Positions 34,125-42,435 of a DNA stretch of 64,000 bases are shown here, one piece after another. This DNA is from Clostridia bacterium (GTDB lineage: Bacteria; Bacillota; Clostridia; Oscillospirales; CAG-272): positions 1-64,000 of the forward strand of contig JAFUKI010000173.1 in the NCBI GenBank assembly GCA_017467815.1, given 5' to 3'. A program made the translations under genes and the position numbers. The notes beneath the pieces were generated by a model, which saw only the letters and a program-made list of their open reading frames with translations, searched no databases and had not been told where the DNA came from. Position 1 is the first letter of the stretch. Each line of letters begins with the position of its first letter.

Positions 34125-35087
34125 ATGCAGATGATTTCGCTGAAAAACAGCGCAGAAAGGGTTCCGAAGGGGGCTGTATGGGCGCTGGGATTTTTTGACG
34201 GTGTACATCCCGGACACAGAAAACTGCTGAATGATGCCGCAGATGCTGCCGGACAGTTGGGTGGGGAATCTCCCTTGCCCGTTGCGGTCTGGAGCTTCAC
34301 TTCCCTTCCCAAAGCCGATGTTCTGCTGACAACCAGGGAGGAATCTGCGGCACTTTTGGAAGAATGCGGTGTCCGGTGGCTGGTTCTGGCTGATTTTGCC
34401 GAGGTATCCCACCTGGACGGAGAGGCATTCTTCCGTGAACATTTGCAGAACGCATTTGCGCCGGCTGCCATTGTATGCGGATTCAATTTCCGTTTCGGAT
34501 GCGGCGGCAGGTGGACGGCGGCGGATCTGGCGGAAATGGGCAAAGCTGCCGGTGTACCGGTGCGGATCGTGGATGCGTATGTGGATGACAGAGGAGAGAC
34601 GGTATCTTCTTCCCGGATCCGTGGGCTGATAACCGCCGGGAACATGGAGGAAGCGGTGTCCCTTCTGGGCGGTCCTTATCGGATCTCCGCCCCTGTTGAA
34701 CACGGGAAGCAGTTGGGTCGTACCATCGGTTTTCCCACCATCAACCAGCGGATGCCCCATGGAAAAGCGGTACCGGCTCACGGTATCTACATCTGCCGGG
34801 TATCCTTCACGGATGAAAACGGGATCTGCCGCGATTATCCCGGTGTGTGCAATATCGGGTCCCGTCCTACCGTAAACAGTGACACGGCGGATATCACGCT
34901 GGAAACCTATATACTCCATTTTCAGGGGGATCTGTACGATCAGAATATACGGCTTTCCCTGTACAAAAGGCTGCGGGATGAGCAGAAGTTCCCCGATGTG
35001 GAGGCACTGTCCCGACAGATTGCCGCCGATGCTGAAGCGGCAGAAGCGTATTTTTCGAATATGGAAGGAGAAGGAATATGTTTCTGA
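34125..35087 (+). CDS. ribF: bifunctional riboflavin kinase / FAD synthetase
   Basis: Makes FMN from riboflavin and FAD from FMN. 320 residues. N-terminal nucleotidyltransferase domain with GFFDGVHPGH and the SSSRIRGLI segment; C-terminal kinase domain with GRTIGFPTIN and the GVCNIGSRPT and LRDEQKFPDVEAL segments. The ATG at 34125, 3 nt after the aldo/keto reductase stop codon, gives the standard N-terminus; the frame is open further upstream inside that gene but without similarity. Confidence 0.96.
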   Translation: MQMISLKNSAERVPKGAVWALGFFDGVHPGHRKLLNDAADAAGQLGGESPLPVAVWSFTSLPKADVLLTTREESAALLEECGVRWLVLADFAEVSHLDGEAFFREHLQNAFAPAAIVCGFNFRFGCGGRWTAADLAEMGKAAGVPVRIVDAYVDDRGETVSSSRIRGLITAGNMEEAVSLLGGPYRISAPVEHGKQLGRTIGFPTINQRMPHGKAVPAHGIYICRVSFTDENGICRDYPGVCNIGSRPTVNSDTADITLETYILHFQGDLYDQNIRLSLYKRLRDEQKFPDVEALSRQIAADAEAAEAYFSNMEGEGICF

Positions 35088-36442
35088 AACCCGGATGCGG
35101 CAGGATGAAACGGATTTTCACCGTTCTGCTTGCGTTTCTTGAGCTGATTTTATGCATGGTTCCCCTTGCCGCCGAAGAAGAGGAAGTCCTTGACGAAAAC
35201 GGTTTGCCCATCATCGAGAACTGCACGGGCGCCTATCTGTATAATTTTGAAAACGACCAGATTCTGTTTGCCAAAGGGGAAACGGAACGGATCTATCCTA
35301 CGGCTACTGCCAAAATCATGGCAGGTATTGTATCCATTGAGCAGTTGGGAAACAACCTGACCCAGAGCGTTCTGATCACGGAAGAAATGCTGAAAGCTTC
35401 CGGCGGAATCAAAATGGGGCTGACAGCGGGTGAGATTGTGACCGTTGAGCAGTTATTGTATGCGGCTCTGGTAAACAATGCCAACGATGCGGTGATTGCT
35501 CTGGCTTACACTGCCGCCGGTTCCGTTGAGGATTTCGTGGCATTGATGAATGAAAAAGCCACACAGCTGGGCGCTTACGACACCCATTACACCAATCCCA
35601 TGGGTCTGCACAGCGATTCCATGGTGACGACCATTGCAGATACGGCGATCATTGCCAGACACGCCTACACCATTCCGCTTTTTATGGAAATCGTTTCCAC
35701 CCCGAAATATGTTATGGAAGCCACCAACCAGAGCGATTACCGGAACCTCTACAACCGCAACAGTCTGATTTCCAAATTCTACAACAGCGGTTATTTTTAC
35801 AAGCGTGCCATCGGCATGAATGCGGGTTCCACCAGTCAGGGCGGCTACTGCATCTGCGCAGTGGCGGAAGATCCGGCGAGCGGTCTGACCTATCTGGCGA
35901 TCGTTATGGGCGGCAAGGAGGTTGAGGGGGAAATCTACAGCTATGCCAACGCCATCCGGTTATTTGACTGGGCATTTGAATCCTTTACATACATCGAAGT
36001 TCTGCGGCAGGACAAGATCGTCTGTGAACTGCCGGTGAATCTTTCCTCTGCACTGGATTATGTAACCCTGGTACCGGAAACCAGTATCACGGTTTACCTT
36101 CCCACCAGCACCATTGTCTCCGAAGACATCCGCTACAGCTACAACACCTATGAGGATTCCCTGAATGCGCCGATTTCCGCCGGTCAGACTGCCGGTACGA
36201 TCACGGTTCTCATGGGGGATCGGATTCTGGGAAGCTGTAATCTGATCACCACATCCAGCGTGACCCGCAGTGAGTTTCTGTATTTCCTTGCCCGTATCCG
36301 GGAATTTTCCAAGGGCAGATTCTTCAAGGCTACGCTGATCTCCATCATTGTGTTCTCCATCGCCTATGTATTCATCAAAGCAGGCTGGCGCGAACATCGG
36401 ATGCGGAAAAGATCCCGGAACATAAACAACAGACCCTACTGA
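35078..36442 (+). CDS. DacF-like D,D-carboxypeptidase homologue lacking catalytic motifs
   Basis: Peptidase S11 (low-molecular-weight PBP) fold, 454 residues, with signal peptide (residues about 10-32) and a C-terminal membrane helix (about 409-430) plus basic tail. Enzymes of this family remove the last D-Ala of peptidoglycan stems. Here the catalytic SxxK is PTATAK (Ala76 in place of Ser, Lys79 kept), SxN is NAN (134-136) and KTG is NAG (248-250). With no nucleophile it cannot act as a carboxypeptidase or bind penicillin covalently. The rest of the fold, including GAYLYNFENDQILFAK and TNPMGLHSD, is well kept, which argues against a decaying pseudogene. GGAGAAGG precedes the ATG, which overlaps ribF by 10 nt. 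Confidence 0.88.
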   Translation: MFLKPGCGRMKRIFTVLLAFLELILCMVPLAAEEEEVLDENGLPIIENCTGAYLYNFENDQILFAKGETERIYPTATAKIMAGIVSIEQLGNNLTQSVLITEEMLKASGGIKMGLTAGEIVTVEQLLYAALVNNANDAVIALAYTAAGSVEDFVALMNEKATQLGAYDTHYTNPMGLHSDSMVTTIADTAIIARHAYTIPLFMEIVSTPKYVMEATNQSDYRNLYNRNSLISKFYNSGYFYKRAIGMNAGSTSQGGYCICAVAEDPASGLTYLAIVMGGKEVEGEIYSYANAIRLFDWAFESFTYIEVLRQDKIVCELPVNLSSALDYVTLVPETSITVYLPTSTIVSEDIRYSYNTYEDSLNAPISAGQTAGTITVLMGDRILGSCNLITTSSVTRSEFLYFLARIREFSKGRFFKATLISIIVFSIAYVFIKAGWREHRMRKRSRNINNRPY

Positions 36443-36515
36443 TCCATCGGATTTTTCCAGGTGGTGTATACGGAAAACAATTCCTTCTGTATTTGTGTGA
36501 ATTCCAGAAAAACTA

Positions 36516-36544
36516 TTGCAATCTGCCGGAATATATATTATAAT
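36516..36544 (+). promoter_or_regulatory. sigma-A promoter for the Rrf2 gene
   Basis: TTGCAA, 17-nt spacer, TATAAT, about 120 nt before the start codon, leaving a long leader. Confidence 0.7.
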
Positions 36545-36664
36545 TATGTTGTATCAAGTAAATGCTGACCGGAATCGTTTTGGAAAAATGCCAAACAGTC
36601 AGGCTTTTTCGGGAAAAATTTCGGGTTTATCGGCATTCACTTCAGGAAAGGACGGTACAGCTGT

Positions 36665-37096
36665 ATGATGATCTCAACAAAAGGTCGGTATGCACTGCGG
36701 GTCATGGCGGACATGGCACAGTACGCCGAAGAAGGTTATCTTTCGCTGGGAGACGTTGCCAAGCGGGAGGATATTTCCATGAAATACCTGGAGGCCATCG
36801 TTGCTTCCCTATGCCACTGCAAACTTCTGGACAGCAAACGCGGAAAATCCGGCGGATACCGTTTATGCAAAGCACCGGAAGAATACACGGTAGGGGAGAT
36901 CATCAAAGCTGCCGAGGGTGGGCTTACTCCTGTCGGCTGTCCGGAATGTGAAGGTGAAACCTGTTCCCGTGCCGGTACGTGCATCACCCTGCCCTTATGG
37001 CGCACCATGGACGCCATGATTGAAAATTATCTGGGAAGCATTACCCTTGCCGATCTGATCAACGGTGTGGTCGAACCGGTAAAAGTGTCTGAATAA
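36665..37096 (+). CDS. Rrf2/IscR-family transcriptional regulator
   Basis: 143-residue winged-helix regulator. Starts MMISTKGRYALRVM, the family start; wing and recognition helix lie at about residues 25-65 (ISMKYLEAIVASL, GKSGGYRL). Cysteines at 92, 95, 100 and 106 (CPECEGETC...C) fit a cluster-binding loop like that of IscR. It would sense Fe-S cluster supply, redox or a similar signal. No isc, suf or cysteine genes are next to it, so the target is unknown; self-control through the long leader is possible. Confidence 0.92.
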   Translation: MMISTKGRYALRVMADMAQYAEEGYLSLGDVAKREDISMKYLEAIVASLCHCKLLDSKRGKSGGYRLCKAPEEYTVGEIIKAAEGGLTPVGCPECEGETCSRAGTCITLPLWRTMDAMIENYLGSITLADLINGVVEPVKVSE

Positions 37097-37194
37097 ATCC
37101 CTGGATCCTGCGGCGGTATTCCGGAACCACCCGTACGATGGGAAAATGCAGGACACGCACGCAAATGCCATCTACCCGACCCATTGTTTCTCTG

Positions 37195-37238
37195 AAAAAA
37201 CAAAAAAAGACTGTCGTATATCACAATACAGACAGTCT
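37195..37238 (-). terminator. intrinsic terminator, minus strand
   Basis: AGACTGTC/GACAGTCT hairpin followed on the minus strand by TTTTTTTG and TTTTTT. It would end the 77-residue gene's transcript and also faces the Rrf2 gene. Confidence 0.75.
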
Positions 37239-37277
37239 GCAATAAACCATATTCCTGTTATCCCCCCCTTTATTCTG

Positions 37278-37365
37278 TTTTTTAAGGGGAAGCGGATACT
37301 GAAGAATTGCTTTAAAAATCTTCGGGAGGGAGAAAGACTTTTTCGCAAAAGTTTTTCTCCCTCCC
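37278..37365 (+). repeat. palindromic repeat family, copy A
   Basis: Long hairpin GGGAGGGAGAAA...TTTCTCCCTCCC (37324-37365) with the shared left flank GAAGAATTGCTTTAAAAATCTTC, whose counterpart stands beside copy D (51328-51421, opposite strand). Lies between the Rrf2 and 77-residue genes. Confidence 0.75.
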
Positions 37366-37385
37366 TGCATTATACAGCAAAACGA

Positions 37386-37619
37386 TTATTTCTTTCCGAA
37401 CAGACCACCCAGCTTACCGAGAACGTCGGATACATCGTCGATGGCCAGTTTTGCTTTGATACCGTCGACGACCGCGTCCAGTTTTTCGTCCGGCAGGTCG
37501 ATCTTCAGCAGTTTTTCCAGAGTCTTTACGGGTTCTTTCTTGAAGTTTTCCAGCAGATTGTCGTCGGCTTTCAGAGCTTCAATCGCTTTTTCGATCAATT
37601 CTTTTACATCAAAATCCAT
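37386..37619 (-). CDS. small acidic helical protein, function unknown
   Basis: A 77-residue cytoplasmic protein, mostly predicted helix, rich in Lys, Asp and Leu. Pattern: DFDVKELIEKAIEALKADD, then FKKEPVKTLEKLLKIDLPDEKLDAV (shown in part), and a C-terminal LGKLGGLFGKK. The DLPDE turn after an EP-K-L-EKLL helix recalls Nif11/NHLP leader peptides, but there is no double-Gly cleavage context or modifying enzyme nearby, so that match is weak. AAAGGAG lies upstream of the ATG. I have seen similar unnamed small proteins in Clostridia but cannot assign a role. Confidence 0.7.
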   Translation of the reverse strand: MDFDVKELIEKAIEALKADDNLLENFKKEPVKTLEKLLKIDLPDEKLDAVVDGIKAKLAIDDVSDVLGKLGGLFGKK

Positions 37620-37707
37620 GGTAAATACACTCCTTTGATAAGATGGTTTTATTGTATCGCATTTTTGGGCAAATTGCAATACCTATCACAAAACATTCAG
37701 AAAATTA

Positions 37708-40020
37708 TCAAAGTTTGTTCCGGATAATCTTGCCGCTTACCGTCTTGGGCAATTCATCCTTGAATACAACGATTCTCGGATACTTGTACGGTGCGGTGTT
37801 GTGCTTGACGTAATCCTGGATTTCCTTTTTCAGTTCTTCCGTAGGCTCTGTTCCCTTGGTCAGAACGATGGATGCCTTAACAACCTGTCCGCGGACTTCA
37901 TCCGGTGCAGCAGATACGCCGCATTCCAGTACGTAGGGCAGTTCCATAATAACATTTTCGATTTCAAAAGGTCCGATACGGTAGCCGGAAGACTTGATAA
38001 CGTCATCAATACGGCCAACATACCACAGGAATTCGTCTTCATCCCGCCATGCCAGGTCGCCGGTGTGATAATAACCGTCGTGCCATACTTCGGCGGTCTT
38101 TTCTTCGTCCAGATAATATCCCATGAACAGACCGCAGGGTACGCCGTCTGCTACGCGGATACAGATTTCGCCGGTCTCACCGTCTGCCGCTTCTTCTCCG
38201 TCGGATGTCAGCAGGTGAATATCGTATACCGGGCAGGGACGACCCATGGAACCGATCTTGTGACTCTGACCGGCAAGGTTCGCGATCATACAGGTGGTTT
38301 CAGACTGACCGAAGCCTTCCATGATCTGCAGTCCCGTTGCGTTTTCAAACTGCTTGTATACTTCGGGGTTCAATGCTTCGCCGGCGGTTGTTGCGTGTTC
38401 CAGAGAACTGAAATCGTACTGGGACAGATCCTGCTTGATCAGCATACGGTACATGGTCGGCGGTGCACAGAAAGTGGTGATATGATATTTGCCGAACATG
38501 GGCAGGATCTTCGATGCATCAAAACGATCAAAGTCGTATACAAAGGTTGCCGCTTCGCACAGCCACTGACCGTATAGCTTACCCCACATGGACTTCGCCC
38601 AGCCGGTATCGGAAATGGTAAAGTGAAGTCCGTCCGGGTCTACGCAGTGCCAGTATTTTGCGGTATGGAAATGACCGAGAGGATATTTGTGATTGTGCAG
38701 TGCGATCTTCGGGTAGCCGGTTGTGCCGGAGGTAAAGAACGCCAGCAGGGGATCGTCGCCGCAGGGAGAATCTTCTTTTCTCTGATAGGAACTGCGGTAC
38801 AGGGCGTATTCTTCGTTGAAATCACGCCAGCCTTCTCTGGTGACAGGATTGCCGGATGCGTCCACCATGATCTTGGCAATCAGACCGTGATAGGATTCGC
38901 AGGCAATATCCACCTGATGGGCGGTATCTCCGTCAGCGGTACACAGAATCGCCGCAACACCCGCTGCTTCAAAGCGATAAGTAAAGTCGTGGGACAGAAG
39001 CTGATTGGTCGCCGGAATGGCAATGGCACCGATTTTGTTCAGACCCAGCATTGCCGGCCAGTACTGCCAGTGACGCTTGAGTACCAGCATAACTCTGTCG
39101 CCTTTTTTGATGCCCAGTGCGGTGAAATAGTTGGCACAGCGCGCACTTTCATGCATCATATCCGCAAAGGTGAACTGACGGGCGGTCAGATCATTGCCCA
39201 CATACTGCATCGCCAGCTTGTCCGGCTTTTCCTTACCCAGTACATCCACCAGGTCAAAGGCAAAATTGAATGTATCGGTATCCTTGAACTGAATGGAGAC
39301 CGGTGTGCCGTTTTCATCTTCGGTGGTTTCGATATACCGGCGGTATACACGTTCATTGCTCTTTTCACCGATACGGCGGGGTTTCTGGGTGGGTTCTGCG
39401 CCGGGAATGGAGAATTCCGGTACAGGCTCGCCGGTGGGGTTCAGAACGATGGCGTAGAACACACAGTTCTGTCCGTCTATGGCGATCATACCGTGGGGGA
39501 TCGAGCTGTCGTAGTAGATCGTGTCGCCGGCGTGCAGGATTTCCCTGTGTTCCCCGATCTGGATCTTCAGCGTACCTTCGATAACAATATCGAATTCCTG
39601 CCCTTCGTGGGTGGTCATTTCAATATCGCGCCAGAGGGCTTCTTCTTTATATTCCAATTCTACGTACAGAGGTTCCGCGATACGGTTACGGAACGAACCT
39701 GCCATATTGTAGTAGGTCATGCCATGCGCATGGTTGATCTCCTGGCCGTCGCCTTTACGGGTCAGGGTATAACCTGCCAGTGTCGGGGATTTACCTTCGA
39801 TAATATCGGTAACGTCTACCCCAAGAACCAGCGCGCAGCGGTAGATAAAGGCAAAGTTCAAGTCACTCAGCCCGGCTTCGCAGGCAATGTATTCTGCCTC
39901 ATCCACGCCGGTTTTTGCCGCCATTTCCGCTGTGGTGAATCCGATGATCTCCCGCAGTTCACGGATACGGCTCGCCATTTCCTGGATCTTGAATTCCAGT
40001 CCGGTAATCTGTTGTTTCAT
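37708..40020 (-). CDS. XRE-cupin-acyl-CoA ligase fusion protein
   Basis: A 770-residue three-part protein. Residues about 8-65 form an XRE-type helix-turn-helix (IRELREIIGFTTAEMA...); residues about 115-185 a cupin (THEGQEFDIVIEGTL, GDTIYYDSSIPHGM); residues about 215-770 an AMP-forming ligase of the acetyl/medium-chain acyl-CoA synthetase type: FFTSGTTGYPKIALH, EGFGQSETTCM, GYYHTGDLAWRDEDE, the hinge GRIDDVIKSSGYRIGPFE and the catalytic Lys in PKTVSGKIIRN. XRE-cupin pairs usually sense small molecules and bind DNA; here they are joined to an enzyme that makes acyl-AMP and acyl-CoA. GGAGG lies 9 nt before the ATG at 40020. Controlled by a T-box leader. Confidence 0.92.
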   Translation of the reverse strand: MKQQITGLEFKIQEMASRIRELREIIGFTTAEMAAKTGVDEAEYIACEAGLSDLNFAFIYRCALVLGVDVTDIIEGKSPTLAGYTLTRKGDGQEINHAHGMTYYNMAGSFRNRIAEPLYVELEYKEEALWRDIEMTTHEGQEFDIVIEGTLKIQIGEHREILHAGDTIYYDSSIPHGMIAIDGQNCVFYAIVLNPTGEPVPEFSIPGAEPTQKPRRIGEKSNERVYRRYIETTEDENGTPVSIQFKDTDTFNFAFDLVDVLGKEKPDKLAMQYVGNDLTARQFTFADMMHESARCANYFTALGIKKGDRVMLVLKRHWQYWPAMLGLNKIGAIAIPATNQLLSHDFTYRFEAAGVAAILCTADGDTAHQVDIACESYHGLIAKIMVDASGNPVTREGWRDFNEEYALYRSSYQRKEDSPCGDDPLLAFFTSGTTGYPKIALHNHKYPLGHFHTAKYWHCVDPDGLHFTISDTGWAKSMWGKLYGQWLCEAATFVYDFDRFDASKILPMFGKYHITTFCAPPTMYRMLIKQDLSQYDFSSLEHATTAGEALNPEVYKQFENATGLQIMEGFGQSETTCMIANLAGQSHKIGSMGRPCPVYDIHLLTSDGEEAADGETGEICIRVADGVPCGLFMGYYLDEEKTAEVWHDGYYHTGDLAWRDEDEFLWYVGRIDDVIKSSGYRIGPFEIENVIMELPYVLECGVSAAPDEVRGQVVKASIVLTKGTEPTEELKKEIQDYVKHNTAPYKYPRIVVFKDELPKTVSGKIIRNKL

Positions 40021-40103
40021 ACAAATATTTCCTCCAAAAGAAGTACAACGTGCCTTCACGTCGGGGGAGTTGTTGAATAAACAGCAAATCAGTGCTTACC
40101 CAA

Positions 40104-40415
40104 CAAAAAAAGCTCCCCTCAAAGTAAACAAGTGTTGCTTTGAGACGAACTTATGTCCGCGGTACCACTCAAATTGCGCCTGTTCTGCTGAACATCGCGC
40201 CCCTCAGGTTCTATCAAACCTTATGCCTTTACGCAGCAGTCACGGAAGGGTTCTACTGACCGGACAGCTGTTATGTACCATTCCGGCTTTCTTCCCTTCG
40301 GCTTGGGAGCTACATTCCGTTATCCCACCTTCAATGGCTCGCACCGTTTGTCCCTGGGGACACCGCCACTTCTCTGAGAAGGCTTCGGGATACGGACCTC
40401 TCCGTCATCGCCTTT
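40104..40415 (-). promoter_or_regulatory. T-box riboswitch leader, specifier probably AGC (Ser)
   Basis: Minus-strand leader with CAGAGAAG and GGTGCGAGCC landmarks of Stem I, T-box core GAGTGGTACCGCGGACA (plus coordinates 40154-40170), and a terminator hairpin CTCAAAG/CTTTGAG followed by GGGAGCTTTTTTT (40104-40143). The specifier pattern aligns as GAA-TGT-AGC-TCC, placing AGC at 40309-40311, a serine codon. The ligase gene starts about 85 nt past the terminator. Serine T-boxes normally control serS, which is not here. Confidence 0.87.
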
Positions 40416-40420
40416 ACAAT

Positions 40421-40449
40421 ATTGTATCGTAAATGAAATGGTTTGTCAA
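40421..40449 (-). promoter_or_regulatory. strong sigma-A promoter for the serine T-box transcript
   Basis: On the minus strand consensus TTGACA, 17-nt spacer, TACAAT. Confidence 0.85.
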
Positions 40450-40506
40450 GGTCTTTTTTTGAATTATTTTCGTTTTTTGCCTATGAATACCGCCTATTTT
40501 CTGTTT

Positions 40507-40905
40507 TTACGTAAATTCTTCCATAGCTGCCGTTCCCTGCGCTGTATTCTCCGGACGGGGCGCAAGCCCAAAACTGACGGTTATGGCATCGTCCACCGCA
40601 CGCATTACCTCGTCGTCCAGATGTCCCATTTTCTCCCCCAGCCGCTTCTTGTCTATCGTCCGGATCTGTTCCAGCAATACCACGGAATCTTTCGCCAGTC
40701 CCACACGGTTGGCATATACATCAATGTGGGTGGGCAAACGTGCCTTCCCCAGCTTGCTTGTGATCGCCGCCGCTATCACAGTCGGACTGTACCGGTTCCC
40801 CACATCATTCTGAATGATCAGCACAGGACGCACGCCACCCTGTTCACTGCCCACAACCGGACTCAGATCCGCATAATATATATCCCCACGCTTGACGGTC
40901 ATCAT
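40507..40905 (-). CDS. MazF/PemK (EndoA)-family endoribonuclease toxin
   Basis: 132-residue mRNA-cutting toxin of the MazF/NdoA type. It opens [28 protein letters not shown] (in part), with the catalytic-site RPVLIIQND segment and [13 protein letters not shown], then [15 protein letters not shown], all typical of the Bacillus EndoA group. It starts at one of two tandem ATGs with GGAGG 7-9 nt upstream. The partner antitoxin, normally directly upstream, is absent: the 130 nt before the gene encode nothing suitable. Length extends about 15 residues past EndoA at the C-terminus ([17 protein letters not shown]). Confidence 0.92.
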   Translation of the reverse strand: MMTVKRGDIYYADLSPVVGSEQGGVRPVLIIQNDVGNRYSPTVIAAAITSKLGKARLPTHIDVYANRVGLAKDSVVLLEQIRTIDKKRLGEKMGHLDDEVMRAVDDAITVSFGLAPRPENTAQGTAAMEEFT

Positions 40906-41037
40906 ACACATCCTCCCTTTCATCTTCCCCGATCTCTGCCCTTAGTATACCCCGCCGTGCTCCGTTTAATCACAGGTCACGAACGATTTCTGTCGCGGAT
41001 ACTATAAGTGTATGCGCGGGAGGAGGATGTGTGCTGC

Positions 41038-42156
41038 TTATTCTATATCTTTGCCGGCGGACTTGCTTTCCGTGTTTTTCCCTGTACCGTTCTGGAACAG
41101 GAGACGGATGAACCGAAGCATTTCGCTTTTCTGTTCGGGTTCAAGGTCACGGATGGTGCGGATCATGGCAGAGATGGATTTGAAGGTGTCATCGGTAAGA
41201 TCGCGGAGCGTTTCGGCGCCGGTAGCTTCCAGAACATGGAAGAGGGTATCGGTGAAAACGCGGCGGTCTTCGTGGCTCATACTTTTCAGCCATTTGCGGA
41301 TGCGGCGGCTGTTGCGTTCCCCTTCCTCCGACAGACCGCGCATGGTTTCAAACCGCGGACCCAGGACCTGCCAGGAACCGGGGTCGTGCTGCAGGAGCAT
41401 GGGAGAGGTGCTTTTTACCACGCGGTAACTCCCGTTAATGGCAAGAAGCATTCCCACAATGGACGACTGGGGTACAAAGGTTACGATGCGTTTTTCCATG
41501 GAGATATATTCTTCACGGGATACGATTTCTTCATTGAAACCGGGTCCGTCGTTGCTGTAGGCGGTGATGATCCGTTCTTTTACGGACGGACTGCTGAATG
41601 CAGCGGCAAATACAGCCAGATTGCCCCCTTTGGAATGTCCGCCGAGACGGATCTTGCCCCGATACAGCCGGCTGATTTCCTGTACATACTTCACAGCACT
41701 TTCCTGGCTGGGTACGGGTGCGGTAAAACTCAGCTGAAAATCTTCACGCCAGCCGACAAGTGTGTCATCCGTTCCCCGGAAGGCGATGAACAGGGAATTA
41801 TCCGGCAGAATAAAAGTAACTGCCGCAAACTGCTTTCCTGCCGCTTCATCCACTTCATCCCGGTAGCCGGTCACGTATACTTCCCCGAACCGGGCAGATG
41901 CGGCGGTTTTCAGAAGCAGATCGTTGATCTTCTGCGGAACGATCACGCCGTAGTCCCGTCCGTCGGGATACATGGTGAAAAACTTTTCTCCGCAGTTGGA
42001 CAGGCGTACCGGTCCGTCCATCGGGTCGTCGGACACTATGCCTGTAAAATCCACGAATGCGAGCATGGAAAAGATCAGGTTATCCACCTCGCAGAAAGGG
42101 GACGCTTCAAAGGTCAGATCTCCGCGCCACTCCAAATAATCCATCATATTTGCCAT
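41038..42156 (-). CDS. DUF2974 / Mbeg1-like alpha/beta hydrolase
   Basis: 372-residue cytoplasmic lipase-like protein. The nucleophile elbow is GGHSKGG (Ser about residue 197), the same GHSKGG form as in DUF2974; IAFRGTDDTLVGW forms the oxyanion-side strand and NDGPGF follows. Substrate unknown, likely an acyl ester. The last about 80 residues are charged and helical. Upstream, GGAGGTGACAGT precedes the ATG. It precedes mazF on the same strand with a 132-nt gap. Confidence 0.88.
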   Translation of the reverse strand: MANMMDYLEWRGDLTFEASPFCEVDNLIFSMLAFVDFTGIVSDDPMDGPVRLSNCGEKFFTMYPDGRDYGVIVPQKINDLLLKTAASARFGEVYVTGYRDEVDEAAGKQFAAVTFILPDNSLFIAFRGTDDTLVGWREDFQLSFTAPVPSQESAVKYVQEISRLYRGKIRLGGHSKGGNLAVFAAAFSSPSVKERIITAYSNDGPGFNEEIVSREEYISMEKRIVTFVPQSSIVGMLLAINGSYRVVKSTSPMLLQHDPGSWQVLGPRFETMRGLSEEGERNSRRIRKWLKSMSHEDRRVFTDTLFHVLEATGAETLRDLTDDTFKSISAMIRTIRDLEPEQKSEMLRFIRLLFQNGTGKNTESKSAGKDIE

Positions 42157-42340
42157 ACTGTCACCTCCATGGGCAGGATGTATTTTTAAAACAGGTTTCC
42201 TTCTGTATTAAGGATACCACAGAATTGTGAACAGCACAAGGGGGAGTCTGTGTCTGTTTTATGATTTTAGTATGTAGGAATTTTTACAAAATCATTCCCT
42301 GTTCCGGCGGGCGGAAAAGAAACCGATTTTCGAAAAATCA

Positions 42341-42369
42341 TTTACAAAATCCCCATTTTGTGCTATACT
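42341..42369 (+). promoter_or_regulatory. sigma-A promoter for the EamA transporter gene
   Basis: TTTACA, 17-nt spacer, TATACT. Confidence 0.65.
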
Positions 42370-42435
42370 ATTTCATATTTCTTCCGTTCCCGTCAAACTT
42401 GCGGTTACGGAAATTTCAGCAAAGGATTTGCAGTA

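Noticed and set aside
36516-36664. Riboswitch in the long Rrf2 leader
   Set aside because: No recognised aptamer core or terminator; only a long AT-rich leader is visible.
40930-41037. Antitoxin gene upstream of mazF
   Set aside because: No open frame of useful length with a ribosome site on the minus strand.
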